A stretch of 64,000 nt of DNA from Mucilaginibacter sp. JRF. GTDB taxonomy: Bacteria; Bacteroidota; Bacteroidia; Sphingobacteriales; Sphingobacteriaceae. A program made the translations under genes and the position numbers. Under the pieces are notes generated by a model. The model searched no databases. It was not told the DNA's origin and saw only the letters and a list, made by a program, of their open reading frames with translations. The DNA is taken from positions 186,001 to 250,000 of the forward strand of contig NZ_JADFBY010000005.1 in NCBI RefSeq assembly GCF_015223065.1, in the 5' to 3' direction. This document shows positions 10,572-20,610 of this stretch, piece after piece (the first letter of the stretch is position 1; each line of letters opens with the position of its first letter).

Positions 10572-11606
10572 ATGGCAACATTTATAGGTATCGATTATCA
10601 AACCTGGTGGTTCCTGCTGATAGGGGCTGTATTTACAGGCTATATTATTCTGGATGGTTTCGACCTGGGAGCAGGGGCGCTGCACCTTTTCTTTAACAAA
10701 GAGGAAAGCCGCCGCATTGCCCTCAACGCCATTGGCCCCGTATGGGATGGCAACGAGGTGTGGATAGTTATTGGCGGCGGGGCGTTGTTCGCGGGCTTTC
10801 CCGAAGTTTATGCTACCATGCTTTCGGCATTTTATATACCCTTTATGCTGTTTTTGGTAGCCATTATTTTCAGGGCGATATCCATCGAGTTCAGGAGCAA
10901 GGAGCCCATGGCCTGGTGGCGTAAGATGTGGGATGTAAGCTACTCCATATCAAGCGCGCTGATAGCTTTTTTATTGGGGATAATATTAGGCAACGTAACC
11001 CAGGGCATCAACATGGGGGCTGATCATGTTTTTCGAGGCAGCTTTACCGAGTTTTTAAACCCCTACGCTTTGCTTACCGGTGTTACCACCCTGGCCCTGC
11101 TAATGATGCACGGCTCTATTTACCTGGTAATGAAAACCGAGAACCGTATGTACACCAAGCTTACCATGATGGTGCGTAACACTACCATTTTCTTTGTGAT
11201 AATGATACTGCTTACCTCGTTCTATACCCTGCTATACCTGCCACACATGGCCGCCGTGATACGCCGCTACCCCGAGCTGTTTTTTGTACCGGTGCTGATG
11301 GTGCTGGCCATCGCCAACATCACCCGGCAAATTACCAAGCGCAAGTACATGTTCGCCTTTATATCATCAGCCGTAACTATAAGCCTGTTGATGGTGCTGG
11401 TAGCTATGGAGCTATACCCTAATATGCTGCTCTCCAAACAAAGCGCGGCCTATCACCTCACGGTTTACAATGCCGCATCGTCACAAAAAACGTTGGGCAT
11501 CATGCTCACCGTAGCCGCCATTGGCGTACCACTGGTGGCAGGTTACACCACCTTTGTTTTCATGACGTTTAAGGGCAAGGTGGAGCTGGATGAGATGAGC
11601 TATTGA
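10572..11606 (+). CDS. cydB: Cytochrome bd-type quinol oxidase subunit II
   Basis: A 344-residue polytopic membrane protein that partners CydA. The N-terminus has the family signature WWFLLIGAVFTGYIILDGFDLGAG, followed by GPVWDGNEVWIVIGGGALFAGFP, both typical of CydB. It lies 12 bp downstream of cydA and must be co-transcribed. No cydX-like small ORF is evident directly after it; the next gene, cutC, begins 73 bp later. Confidence 0.95.
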   Translation: MATFIGIDYQTWWFLLIGAVFTGYIILDGFDLGAGALHLFFNKEESRRIALNAIGPVWDGNEVWIVIGGGALFAGFPEVYATMLSAFYIPFMLFLVAIIFRAISIEFRSKEPMAWWRKMWDVSYSISSALIAFLLGIILGNVTQGINMGADHVFRGSFTEFLNPYALLTGVTTLALLMMHGSIYLVMKTENRMYTKLTMMVRNTTIFFVIMILLTSFYTLLYLPHMAAVIRRYPELFFVPVLMVLAIANITRQITKRKYMFAFISSAVTISLLMVLVAMELYPNMLLSKQSAAYHLTVYNAASSQKTLGIMLTVAAIGVPLVAGYTTFVFMTFKGKVELDEMSY

Positions 11607-11679
11607 GGCCACCTATTTTTTTGACAGTACACCTATACCAAAACCACTATCTTTAGTCATTGAAAAACATCTCTATCTC

Positions 11680-12408
11680 ATGACTAAAAGAATACTGGAA
11701 GTATGCGCGTTCAATGCACAATCGTGCGTAATTGCCGAGCGTGCGGGAGCAGCACGGGTTGAGCTTTGCGATAACCCTATTGAGGGTGGCACTACGCCCA
11801 GCTATGGCACTATCAGGCAGGCGCGCGAAAGTGTTGGTATCGATATTTATCCTATCATAAGGCCACGGTCAGGCAACTATTATTATAGCGATGAGGAGTA
11901 TGCCATCATCAAAAAGGATATAGAAATTTGCAAGGAATTAGGCTGCAACGGTATATCAGTAGGTACGCAAACCATTGGTGCCGAAATTGATACCGAATGG
12001 CTTAAACGTATTGTTGAATGGGCCGGTCCGCTGGGTGTTACCTGCAACCGCGCCTTTGATGGCACGCCCGATCCATTCAAGGCTCTTGAAGATATTATTG
12101 CCTGCGGATGCGAGCGTGTGCTTACATCAGGGCAAGCCAGCGCCGCGCCGGATGCGGGTGAGTTGCTGGGCAAACTGGTTGAACAGGCTGCCGGGCGCAT
12201 CATCATTATGCCGGGCGCAGGGGTAAAATCAGTAAACCTGCAAAAATTGATAGAAGAAAGCAACGCTACCGAGTATCATTCCTCGGCACGTATGGTGGCC
12301 GAAAATCCGCTTACGTATATCAATACACAAATAAGCGATTATGGTAATGTATACATCGCTAACGAAGCCGAAGTTGCCCGCATGGTAGCTGTTTTGAACA
12401 ACAATTAA
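11680..12408 (+). CDS. cutC: CutC-family protein
   Basis: A 242-residue TIM-barrel protein of the CutC family. The opening LEVCAFNAQSCVIAERAGAARVELCDN and the segment GGTTPSYG are characteristic, as are IRPRSGNYYYSDEEY and the late GAGVK. The family was named for copper homeostasis, but the biochemical role in bacteria is poorly established, so the name should be read as a family label. Cytoplasmic; no signal peptide. It sits 29 bp before the AhpD-like gene on the same strand. Confidence 0.92.
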   Translation: MTKRILEVCAFNAQSCVIAERAGAARVELCDNPIEGGTTPSYGTIRQARESVGIDIYPIIRPRSGNYYYSDEEYAIIKKDIEICKELGCNGISVGTQTIGAEIDTEWLKRIVEWAGPLGVTCNRAFDGTPDPFKALEDIIACGCERVLTSGQASAAPDAGELLGKLVEQAAGRIIIMPGAGVKSVNLQKLIEESNATEYHSSARMVAENPLTYINTQISDYGNVYIANEAEVARMVAVLNNN

Positions 12409-12437
12409 TTTTTTGATCTATATACATAAACAACGAT

Positions 12438-12788
12438 ATGGGAAAGCTTATCGACGATTTTAACGACTATCGTACCAAAATGAACGACCGTATAATGGAT
12501 ACGGCCAACACCAATATAAAACGCTTTTTCGCCTTAGATACCACTACGTATGCTGATGGCGCGCTTGATGTTAAAACCAAGGAGATGCTTGGCCTGGTAG
12601 CATCAATGGTATTGCGTTGCGATGATTGTATTAAATACCACCTCGGCAAATGCCATGAGGCTGGCGTAAAGCACGACGAAATGAACGAAATATTCATGAT
12701 AGCCAACCTGGTAGGTGGGTCAATCGTGATACCGCATTACCGCCGCGCGGTTGAGTACTGGGATGAACTGAACGAAGCAACCGTTTAA
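12438..12788 (+). CDS. Carboxymuconolactone decarboxylase / AhpD-like protein
   Basis: A small 116-residue all-alpha protein with the AhpD-like redox motif LRCDDCIKYHLGKCHEAG, i.e. CxxC followed four residues later by a histidine. The closing segment IPHYRRAVEYWDEL is also typical. Members act as peroxidase reductase partners or as small decarboxylases. The CxxC points to the thiol-redox type. It lies between cutC and the OppC-like permease with short gaps, so the three may be one transcript. Confidence 0.85.
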   Translation: MGKLIDDFNDYRTKMNDRIMDTANTNIKRFFALDTTTYADGALDVKTKEMLGLVASMVLRCDDCIKYHLGKCHEAGVKHDEMNEIFMIANLVGGSIVIPHYRRAVEYWDELNEATV

Positions 12789-12799
12789 CCCGCCATCAA

Positions 12800-14011
12800 T
12801 TGACCGGCAGCAAAACCACATCGCGCGTATGGGCCATGTTCAGGCAAAACAAGCTTGCCGCGGGTGGGCTTGTGTTTATTTTGCTGAGTATTGTTGCCGC
12901 TACTTTGGGCTATTTAATTATGCCCGATGATACACCGCTGGCCAACAACATGTCGGTACAGTTGAGTGTGAAACACCCGGGCGCGGGCTTTATGCTGCTG
13001 CGTATTAAAAAAGCCGAGAGGGTTGATACGGTCAATATTTTCAGCAAGATGATATTTGGCCAGCCCGATGCCTACCGTGAGGTACCCATAACGGGCTATC
13101 ATTTTAAGGCTGATTCCATTTATGTGGATGAATACATTGGCGATGAGGATGCGCCCGAAAAGCATGCCTACAATATTTTTGAGGTGTACACGGGGCAAAA
13201 ACCGGTTTACAAGAATGGGCTTGTAAATTTCGTGCTGCCAAATGGCAAACAGCAACAGGTTAACGCGGGCGATGCCATTTACAAACGCGTAAGTGATGAA
13301 ATATCCGGCAGGCAAATTATAACCCGCACGTTTATTTTAGGCAGTGATATTTACGGTCGTGATGTGCTGAGCCGTGCTATTTTAGGCGCGCGGGTATCAT
13401 TGGCGGTAGGTTTTTTGGCAGTGCTCATCAGCCTCATCATCGGTGTATTGATTGGTGCCGCGGCAGGTTATTTTGGCGGTTGGGTTGATGCCGTACTAAG
13501 CTGGGTGATGAATATTTTATGGTCGTTACCGGCGTTGCTGCTGGTTATCGCCATATCTTTCGCACTGGGTAAGGGCATGTGGCAAATATTTGTGGCCGTG
13601 GGCTTATCCATGTGGGTAGAGGTAGCGCGCCTGGTACGCGGACAGGTACTGGCCGTTAAACGTTTAGAATATGTGGAGGCCGCCCGAGCGCTGGGCTTTT
13701 CGCACAGGCGTATTATCATCAAACATATACTGCCCAACATATCGGGCCCGGTGCTGGTTATCGCGGCATCCAACTTCGCCTCGGCTATTTTGCTGGAGTC
13801 GGGGCTGAGTTTTTTGGGCTTTGGTGCGCAGCCGCCCATGCCTACCTGGGGCGGTATGATCAAGGAGCATTATGGCTATATTGTGATGGATGCCGCTTAC
13901 CTGGCCATCATCCCCGGGTTGGCTATTATGCTCACGGTTTTCGCTTTTAACCTGCTAACTACAGGCTTACGGGATGCCTTTGATATTAAATCGCAGAATA
14001 TACGTATATAA
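12800..14011 (+). CDS. OppC-type ABC transporter permease
   Basis: A 403-residue inner-membrane permease of the dipeptide/oligopeptide type. It has an N-terminal OppC-like helix (LAAGGLVFILLSIVAATLGYLI), then about 130 soluble residues, then a binding-protein-dependent transport domain. That domain contains GSDIYGRDVLSRAILGARVSL and the EAA loop EAARALGFSHRRIIIKHILPN. The called start is a TTG at 12800; an ATG at 12836 is an alternative. It stands alone: no OppB, ATPase or binding-protein gene is adjacent. The long insertion after the first helix exceeds the proteobacterial OppC layout but may be usual in Bacteroidota. Confidence 0.88.
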   Translation: MTGSKTTSRVWAMFRQNKLAAGGLVFILLSIVAATLGYLIMPDDTPLANNMSVQLSVKHPGAGFMLLRIKKAERVDTVNIFSKMIFGQPDAYREVPITGYHFKADSIYVDEYIGDEDAPEKHAYNIFEVYTGQKPVYKNGLVNFVLPNGKQQQVNAGDAIYKRVSDEISGRQIITRTFILGSDIYGRDVLSRAILGARVSLAVGFLAVLISLIIGVLIGAAAGYFGGWVDAVLSWVMNILWSLPALLLVIAISFALGKGMWQIFVAVGLSMWVEVARLVRGQVLAVKRLEYVEAARALGFSHRRIIIKHILPNISGPVLVIAASNFASAILLESGLSFLGFGAQPPMPTWGGMIKEHYGYIVMDAAYLAIIPGLAIMLTVFAFNLLTTGLRDAFDIKSQNIRI

Positions 14012-14055
14012 TACATATATTTTATATTTTAGCCTTACACCCTCGTGACACTAAC

Positions 14056-15294
14056 ATGCCGCCAAACGAAACAAATTCAGGCGAAGATGAATTGATCCGA
14101 TTACTGCTTAAAAGGCAATCGGAGCTAAATTCGTTATTGGAGCTTACCAGGGCCATAAATAAAAATATAGCCACCCCGGTACTCATCCAAATGCTGGAGG
14201 TAATTTGCCGTAATTACCTGCAAATAGGCAAGTTGCGCTTTTTAATAGCCGAGGGCAATAACTACATCTGCATATCAAAATATGGAGGAACCTTTGAGCC
14301 TACCGGCGAATTATATAAAGCCTGCAAGCATCTTAAAAAGATAAAAGAACCCGCCTCGCTCGAAGGCATTGTGCACCCGGTACTTGCAAAATACGATTAC
14401 TTTATACCCATCTATCAAAAAAATAAGGCTATTGCCTATGCCCTTATCGGCGATTTTAACTCGCCTGATGATATGGTGAGTAACGACCTTAACTTTATGC
14501 AAACCATTATCAACGTGGTATTGGTGGCATTGGAGAATAAAAAATTGTTTAAGGAGCGACTGGAATCTGAGCGTTTTCAACGGGAGATGGAGCTTGCCGC
14601 CGAGATGCAGAATATGCTGATACCGGTACAATCATACACCGATGATCATATTGACCTTAGTGCCCGCTATCTGCCTCACCAAAACGTTGGCGGCGATTAC
14701 TTTGACTTTGTGCAGGTGAACGATCACGAATACTTGTGGTGTATTGCCGATGTATCGGGCAAGGGAATATCGGCGGCCTTACTGATGGCTAACTTTCAGG
14801 CCAGTTTGCGTGCATGGGTATCGGTTGAGGATGACTTGGCGGCTATTGTAGAAAAGCTTAACCAGATAGTTTTGCGTAATACCAAAGGCGAAAAATTCAT
14901 CACGCTGTTCATCGCCATATACAACCACGAAACACGTAAGCTCACTTATGTTAACGCGGGGCATAACCCGGCCATACTGTATCTCAATGGCGAGGCTACG
15001 CTACTTAAGGCAGGTACCACCATTATTGGCGCATTTGATGAATTGCCCTTTATTAATCCCGGTGAAATGCAGATAGAACCCGGTTCGCTGATATTTAATT
15101 ATACCGACGGCTTGCTTGACCGGGAAATAGAAACAGCGAAAATATGGAACGAAGATCGCTTGCTATCCACTGTAAAAAAACACGGCAAACTATCAGCCGA
15201 GAAATTCAACCAGGCCATACTTCACCACGTTGATCACCACGTAAAGGCCAAACCGATAGATGATATTACGGTGCTGACCTTGAAGTTTAAATAG
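14056..15294 (+). CDS. PP2C-type (SpoIIE) serine phosphatase with N-terminal GAF-like domain
   Basis: A 412-residue cytoplasmic protein. The N-terminal half (about 30-170) reads as a GAF-like sensor domain, followed by a short coiled linker ERFQREMELAAEMQNMLIP. The C-terminal SpoIIE/RsbU phosphatase domain has GGDYFDFV, the metal-binding IADVSGKGISAALLMAN, VNAGHNPAILY and FNYTDGLLDRE. Proteins of this design dephosphorylate anti-anti-sigma factors in partner-switching circuits. No anti-sigma or STAS gene is adjacent here, so the partner is unknown. Confidence 0.9.
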   Translation: MPPNETNSGEDELIRLLLKRQSELNSLLELTRAINKNIATPVLIQMLEVICRNYLQIGKLRFLIAEGNNYICISKYGGTFEPTGELYKACKHLKKIKEPASLEGIVHPVLAKYDYFIPIYQKNKAIAYALIGDFNSPDDMVSNDLNFMQTIINVVLVALENKKLFKERLESERFQREMELAAEMQNMLIPVQSYTDDHIDLSARYLPHQNVGGDYFDFVQVNDHEYLWCIADVSGKGISAALLMANFQASLRAWVSVEDDLAAIVEKLNQIVLRNTKGEKFITLFIAIYNHETRKLTYVNAGHNPAILYLNGEATLLKAGTTIIGAFDELPFINPGEMQIEPGSLIFNYTDGLLDREIETAKIWNEDRLLSTVKKHGKLSAEKFNQAILHHVDHHVKAKPIDDITVLTLKFK

Positions 15295-15349
15295 ATTATT
15301 ACCGGCTCTTTACACGATAGTATACTAACCTTACCTTATAACAATCATC

Positions 15350-15793
15350 TTGAAACCGATACTGCTTCTTAATTTTTTGCTATGCATAGTCAACCCATTA
15401 TTAGATGCTGTTGAAAGCGGACTTCGTTCCAATCATTATACAAACAAGCATTTGTTTACGGCAGACAGCAAAACCTACATTGACGAAGATTTTGATCTGT
15501 TCTTTAAAAAATTCAAAACACAATCTTCAACACAGCTTTCAAGAATTGTATTCCCGCTAAAATCAGTTTATATATCGCATGATGAGGAAACGGTTGAGCA
15601 CACCAACAGAAGTGATTGGAAATTCAGCAATTTTGATACGATCAAAAAACTTATCACTAAAAAATCAAAGGTATCTAATGACAGGGTCGATGTAGTATTG
15701 GCCATTGAAGATACCGGCGTACACGTGATATATCATTTTGAGAAAAGGAAAGGTTTGTGGTGGCTTATAAAAACAACAGATGGCTCTACCTGA
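15350..15793 (+). CDS. Small secreted protein of unknown function
   Basis: A 147-residue product beginning with a TTG codon and a hydrophobic signal-like segment (KPILLLNFLLCIVNPLL). The mature part contains DEDFDLFFKKFKTQSSTQLSRIVFPLK and ends with HFEKRKGLWWLIKTTDGS. This resembles small Bacteroidota periplasmic proteins of the DUF4348 kind, but I cannot confirm a family. It follows the phosphatase gene by 55 bp on the same strand and is convergent with comM. Confidence 0.55.
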   Translation: MKPILLLNFLLCIVNPLLDAVESGLRSNHYTNKHLFTADSKTYIDEDFDLFFKKFKTQSSTQLSRIVFPLKSVYISHDEETVEHTNRSDWKFSNFDTIKKLITKKSKVSNDRVDVVLAIEDTGVHVIYHFEKRKGLWWLIKTTDGST

Positions 15794-15799
15794 TGCATA

Positions 15800-15840
15800 T
15801 TGAATTATGCACTACAGCATATTTGTAATACATAATTCAA
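15800..15840. terminator. Possible bidirectional terminator between convergent genes
   Basis: A perfect 10-bp inverted repeat, TTGAATTATG at 15800-15809 and CATAATTCAA at 15831-15840, with a 21-base loop. It lies between the stops of the small secreted protein gene and comM. It is A/T-rich with a long loop, so its strength is doubtful. Confidence 0.4.
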
Positions 15841-15860
15841 TAAATATTCAGCTCAATAGA

Positions 15861-17399
15861 TCACCCGGCCCAGCCTTCCCTGTCCAAACTACGGAAGTGG
15901 ATGGCTTCGGCTAAATGCTCCAAATGTATTTCTTCGCTGCCTGCAAGGTCGGCAATGGTGCGCGCTACTTTCAGTATACGGTCATACGCACGTGCCGAAA
16001 GGCCGAGTTTCTCCATCGCTTTTTTAAGCAGGTTTTGTCCGGCGGCATCAATCTTACATATATCACGCACCATTTGCGGACTCATCTGCGCGTTAGCATG
16101 CAGATCGGGTTTGCTGCCAAAGCGCTCTATCTGCCTGTCGCGGGCTTTAATAACCCGTTCGCGGATGTCCCCGCTTTTTTCAGCCAGGCGATCTGAGGCC
16201 AGTTCGTTGAAATTCACCGGCGTAACTTCCACATGCAGGTCTATCCTGTCCAGCAACGGACCCGATATTTTGCTCATGTATTTCTGTACCGTTCCGGGCG
16301 GGCAAACACATTCCTTTTCGGGGTGATTATAATAACCGCAAGGGCATGGGTTCATGCTGGCTATCAGCATAAAGCTTGATGGGTAATCAACCGTGAATTT
16401 GGCGCGCGATATGGTGATACGTCGTTCCTCCAAAGGCTGGCGCATTACCTCCAATACGCTGCGCTTAAACTCAGGCAATTCGTCCAGAAACAATACGCCA
16501 TTATGCGCCAGCGATATTTCGCCCGGCTGTGGGTTGCCACCGCCGCCAACCAAAGCCACATCACTCACGGTATGGTGTGGCGAACGGAACGGCCTTGCTG
16601 TTACCAGCGCGTCGGCAGCCGAAAGTTTGCCCGCTACCGAGTGTATCTTGGTAGTTTCGAGCGATTCGTGCAGGGTTAATGGCGGCAGTATGGATGGCAG
16701 CCTTTTGGCCAGCATGGTTTTACCCGCCCCCGGCGGACCGATCAGTATCACATTATGCCCGCCTGCCGCGGCTATTTCGAGGGCGCGTTTAATATTTTCC
16801 TGGCCACGTACGTCGCTAAAATCGCTGTCGTAATTGCTCAGGCTATCGTAGAATTCCTCGCGGGTATTTACTACCTCACGCTTTAGCTGCTCATCGCCAT
16901 TAAAAAAATTGGCAACCTCACGTATGTTCTCCACGCCGTAAACTTCAAGTTCGTTTACAATGGCTGCCTCACGGGCGTTTTGTTTAGGCAGGATGAAACC
17001 CTTAAAGCCCTCCTTACGTGCCTGAATGGCGATAGGCAAAGCACCCTTTATGGGTTGCAAACCACCATCGAGCGATAGCTCACCCATGATCAGGTATTTA
17101 TCCAACTCCTCAGTTTCTATCTGGCCCGAGGCCGCTAAGATGGCCGTAGCAATGGTCATATCATACGCCGAACCTTCCTTGCGGATATCGGCCGGAGCCA
17201 TGTTAACTACCACCTGCTGGCGCGGCATTTTATAGCCGCAGTTTTTCAGGGCCGATTCAATGCGGTAATAGCTCTCCTTAACCGCGTTATCGGGCAGACC
17301 CACAATAAAGTATTTTGTACCCGGTGCAATGTTCACCTCAACGGTGATAGTGATGGCCTGAATGCCATATACCGAGCTGCCGAAAGTTTTAACCAACAC
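15861..17399 (-). CDS. YifB/ComM-family Mg-chelatase-like AAA+ ATPase
   Basis: A 512-residue protein in three parts. An N-terminal S5-like ChlI domain ([36 protein letters not shown]) is followed by a central AAA+ module with Walker [17 protein letters not shown] (about residue 222) and Walker [13 protein letters not shown]-terminal Mg-chelatase domain contains the cysteine cluster NPCPCGYY and CVCPPG, and ends with the usual [22 protein letters not shown] helix. ComM-type proteins are branch-migration helicases promoting integration of transformed DNA. This function is taken from the family, not shown here. Confidence 0.93.
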   Translation of the reverse strand: MLVKTFGSSVYGIQAITITVEVNIAPGTKYFIVGLPDNAVKESYYRIESALKNCGYKMPRQQVVVNMAPADIRKEGSAYDMTIATAILAASGQIETEELDKYLIMGELSLDGGLQPIKGALPIAIQARKEGFKGFILPKQNAREAAIVNELEVYGVENIREVANFFNGDEQLKREVVNTREEFYDSLSNYDSDFSDVRGQENIKRALEIAAAGGHNVILIGPPGAGKTMLAKRLPSILPPLTLHESLETTKIHSVAGKLSAADALVTARPFRSPHHTVSDVALVGGGGNPQPGEISLAHNGVLFLDELPEFKRSVLEVMRQPLEERRITISRAKFTVDYPSSFMLIASMNPCPCGYYNHPEKECVCPPGTVQKYMSKISGPLLDRIDLHVEVTPVNFNELASDRLAEKSGDIRERVIKARDRQIERFGSKPDLHANAQMSPQMVRDICKIDAAGQNLLKKAMEKLGLSARAYDRILKVARTIADLAGSEEIHLEHLAEAIHFRSLDREGWAG

Positions 17400-17464
17400 G
17401 TATTTATTAAGATTTTAGGTATGCAAATATATAGCTGGTTGTTACACCAGTGTTGTTGTCAAAG

Positions 17465-19045
17465 TTATTTATCCTTATTTACAATTTCGTAATCGGCCAG
17501 TAAATTCACATTCGGGTCAACGATCAGTTCACCCGCTTGCGTTGGCGCGGCAATGTTGAGGTCGAGTGCTTTGTCTTTCATTTCGGCGGTAAAGTTGGTG
17601 CTGCCTATTTTTAGATCGACCTTAAGTTGATAAACCTGCGGCTGCAACTGCTCAATATGCAGGTGAATGCCATGATTGGTTTTATCAGTTTCGTAACTGA
17701 TGCGCAACCTGGGGTGACTTGCCGTGTACAGCCACTGCTTAAAAAACCGTTCCAGGTTTTGGTTGCCTGCCTTTTCCATCACCGTACGGAAGTTTTCGGT
17801 ACCGGCATTGCCGTTTTTGTAGGTGCTGTAGTATGTGCGTATACCTTTTATAAAGGCGGCATCGCCCAATTGGTGGCGTAGCATGTGCAGCACCCAGCTT
17901 GCCTTTTGGTAGCTGTTAGTGTTAAGCAGGTTGATGTCGGCCTTCTCGGTCGTAGTATCAACCACAGGGGTAAGGCGCTCCTTTTCAAAGGCGAATATAC
18001 CCGTGCGGTCGGTTATCATGCGCTTGCGCAAACTATCCGCGCCGTACTTATGCTCGTGATAATAATGCGTAAAATAGGTAGCGAAGCCCTCGCTCAGCCA
18101 AACATGGGCTACGGCACTTTCGGTAGCGGCATCGCCAAACCATTGGTGGGCAACCTCGTGTGCCACCAGTGCTTCAATGGCCTTATCGTTCACCGAATTT
18201 TCGTAGTAAAAAATATTGCTGGCGTTCTCCATACCACCAAAAATGGTTTTTGATTGCACGTTGGCCAGTTTTTTATAAGCATACGGGCCTATCTGCTGGT
18301 TATAGAAATTCAGTATCTCTGGCGCGCAGGAGTACGCCTTAAATCCGTTGGCCTTATCCTGTTTAAAGGTGTAGGCATTTACGGGTACCTGGTTCACAAA
18401 CTCGGGCGTGCTGATGGCGAAATCGGCCACGCCGATAACCATTACCTTGGTTGATACGGGTACATCCTCGTGCCAGTGGGTAGTTTTGTTACTTCCGCTT
18501 TGCTTTTCGCTTAGCTTTAAACCATTGGCTACAACGCTGTAATGGGCTGGCGCGGTAACAATAAAATCTACACCGGCCTTATCGGCCACATCATCAACAC
18601 AAGGCAACCACTTACGCGCACGGCGCAGCCAGTTATCGCCGAAAAAGGTACGGTCGCCATATTTGTTTTGGGAGATGATGAGCCCATCGGCAGGTATACC
18701 GTTGTAGATAATGCGATACATATGATTTGTGCCTGATTTGGCTGTGGTTTTTATCACCAGCTTACCATCAGCATGTACATAGGGTAGCTTTTTGGCGCCC
18801 TCGGTAACGCCGAGTACCTGCATACCTTTACCCGTAGCTGTCTTACCATCCAGATCGAGCGTTATTGAATTTACATCGCGGCATAAGGCCAACTGTACAT
18901 CGGCACGGCCTTTTATCTCGTCGGTTTGGTCGCTCAGGGTGATGTTGAACGTGTAATGCTGCACATCAACAGCCGAACCGGGCATCTGGGCTTTGAGTTG
19001 TACGCTACCGCAAAGCAGCGCTATTGGGAGTAGGTATTTATACAT
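17465..19045 (-). CDS. Secreted M1-family zinc aminopeptidase
   Basis: A gluzincin peptidase with the zinc motif VAHEVAHQWFGD and the third ligand glutamate in WLSEGFATYF, the M1 arrangement. A GGMEN exopeptidase motif precedes it. The C-terminal part is short compared with full aminopeptidase N, so it belongs to the compact M1 type. I start it at the ATG at 19043-19045, which begins a signal peptide (MYKYLLPIALLCGSVQLKAQ). The ten extra upstream residues of the open frame look unnatural. It should release N-terminal residues from peptides in the periplasm. Confidence 0.9.
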   Translation of the reverse strand: MYKYLLPIALLCGSVQLKAQMPGSAVDVQHYTFNITLSDQTDEIKGRADVQLALCRDVNSITLDLDGKTATGKGMQVLGVTEGAKKLPYVHADGKLVIKTTAKSGTNHMYRIIYNGIPADGLIISQNKYGDRTFFGDNWLRRARKWLPCVDDVADKAGVDFIVTAPAHYSVVANGLKLSEKQSGSNKTTHWHEDVPVSTKVMVIGVADFAISTPEFVNQVPVNAYTFKQDKANGFKAYSCAPEILNFYNQQIGPYAYKKLANVQSKTIFGGMENASNIFYYENSVNDKAIEALVAHEVAHQWFGDAATESAVAHVWLSEGFATYFTHYYHEHKYGADSLRKRMITDRTGIFAFEKERLTPVVDTTTEKADINLLNTNSYQKASWVLHMLRHQLGDAAFIKGIRTYYSTYKNGNAGTENFRTVMEKAGNQNLERFFKQWLYTASHPRLRISYETDKTNHGIHLHIEQLQPQVYQLKVDLKIGSTNFTAEMKDKALDLNIAAPTQAGELIVDPNVNLLADYEIVNKDK

Positions 19046-19105
19046 GGGGCAATTAATAGCGGTAATAATAAGCATATCAATTTACATATATAAATTCATC
19101 GGGCA

Positions 19106-20473
19106 CTATTCCTCGCCTATGTATTTCTGATCTATCTGCTTATTGGCCTTGGCGCCCAGTTTCTTGATCTTTTCGGCAGTGATGGTGAGGTTACCACGAC
19201 CATCGGCCAGTTTGTTCAGGGCCTTATCATAAGCATCCTGGCTTTGCTTTATGTTTTTGCCGATGCTTTCCATATCGGTTACAAAGCCTACAAACTTATC
19301 GTACATCTCGCCGCTCAGGCGTGCAATTTCCAATACGTTACGGTTTTGGCGCTCCTGTTTCCACATGCTGGCAATGGTGCGCAGCGTAGCCAGCAGGGTT
19401 GATGGGCTCACAATCACCACACGCTTATCCCAGGCATCACTAAACAACTCGGCATCTATCTGCACGGCTATGCTGAACGATGATTCGATAGGGATGAACA
19501 GCAACACAAAATCGGGCGAGTTGATCTGGTACAGATCGTGATAGTTTTTTGACGACAGGTTGTGCACATGGCTCCTGATGGATTCGATATGCGCCTTTGA
19601 GTACAGCTTGCGTTCTTCCTCGCTCTCGCTGTTCACCAAGCGCTCGTATGCAACCAGTGATACCTTAGAGTCGATGATCAGGTGTTTTTCGTCCGGCAGG
19701 TCGATCACCACGTCGGGTTGCAGACGGGTATTTTCGGTGGTGGTCATGCTGGCCTGCATGCGGTATTCCTGATCCTTCACCAGTCCCGAACGCTCCAGCA
19801 CGCGCTCCAGTATCACCTCGCCCCAGTTGCCCTGGCGCTTGTTATCGCCTTTCAGGGCTTTAGTCAGGTTTTGGGCTTCGTCGCTTATCTGGCGGTTAAG
19901 TTCCATCAGTTGGGTAATAACACCTTTAAGGGTATTACGCTCGGCGGCTTCCATGTTATAAACCTTATCAACCTTTTCCTCAAACACCTTCAGGTTCTCC
20001 TTTAGCGGCCCCAGTATATGGTCGAGGTTGTTTTTATTTACGTCGATAAATTCCTTTGATTTTTCTTTCAGCAGCTTTTCAGCCACGTTCTCAAACTCAC
20101 GCTGAAAATGCTGGCGGGTTTGCTCAATGTCTGATTTTTGCTCCTGTAATTTTTCCTGCTGCGCCTTAAAGTATGAGCGTGCGCTCTCTAACGATTGATT
20201 GGCCTGTGCCAGTTTTTCGCGCTCCTTCACCAGCTCAGCGGCCAGGCGATCTTTTTCTTCACGTAAAAACAGGGTTATATTTTCCTTTTCGGTGGCCAGG
20301 CCTATGGCTTTTTCTTCGGCTTTGGCTAAGGCTACGCGTAGGGCATCCACCTCGTTTTTAAGGCGCACCAATTCATCAGTACTGATAACATCAACCTTGG
20401 GCTTTTTAATAAACAGCAACACCGCCACAAGCAAAATAACAACGGCAACAACAACTAAAACAACAGGCATCAT
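19106..20473 (-). CDS. rmuC: RmuC-family DNA recombination protein
   Basis: The chosen start (ATG 20471-20473, a second ATG directly after) gives a membrane-anchor helix MPVVLVVVAVVILLVAVLLF. A long coiled coil follows, rich in Glu/Lys/Gln to about residue 170, then the RmuC nuclease-like domain. That domain contains GNWGEVILERVLERSGL, LQPDVVIDLPDEKHLIIDSKVSL and FVLLFIPIES. Upstream extension to 20560 is open but unlike the family. RmuC limits inversions at short repeats in E. coli, and the D..DSK signature supports a nuclease fold. Single gene, no operon partners. Confidence 0.92.
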   Translation of the reverse strand: MMPVVLVVVAVVILLVAVLLFIKKPKVDVISTDELVRLKNEVDALRVALAKAEEKAIGLATEKENITLFLREEKDRLAAELVKEREKLAQANQSLESARSYFKAQQEKLQEQKSDIEQTRQHFQREFENVAEKLLKEKSKEFIDVNKNNLDHILGPLKENLKVFEEKVDKVYNMEAAERNTLKGVITQLMELNRQISDEAQNLTKALKGDNKRQGNWGEVILERVLERSGLVKDQEYRMQASMTTTENTRLQPDVVIDLPDEKHLIIDSKVSLVAYERLVNSESEEERKLYSKAHIESIRSHVHNLSSKNYHDLYQINSPDFVLLFIPIESSFSIAVQIDAELFSDAWDKRVVIVSPSTLLATLRTIASMWKQERQNRNVLEIARLSGEMYDKFVGFVTDMESIGKNIKQSQDAYDKALNKLADGRGNLTITAEKIKKLGAKANKQIDQKYIGEE

Positions 20474-20610
20474 TTTGATAAAAATATTAGCAAAACGAAG
20501 GTAGCAAATTTTTAAAAAGATATTGCTAATTTGAGCACAAACTTGAATGGAATCCATCAAGCAATAGAAATCATATTACCTTTTTCAATAATATTTAAAC
20601 CTTATTCACC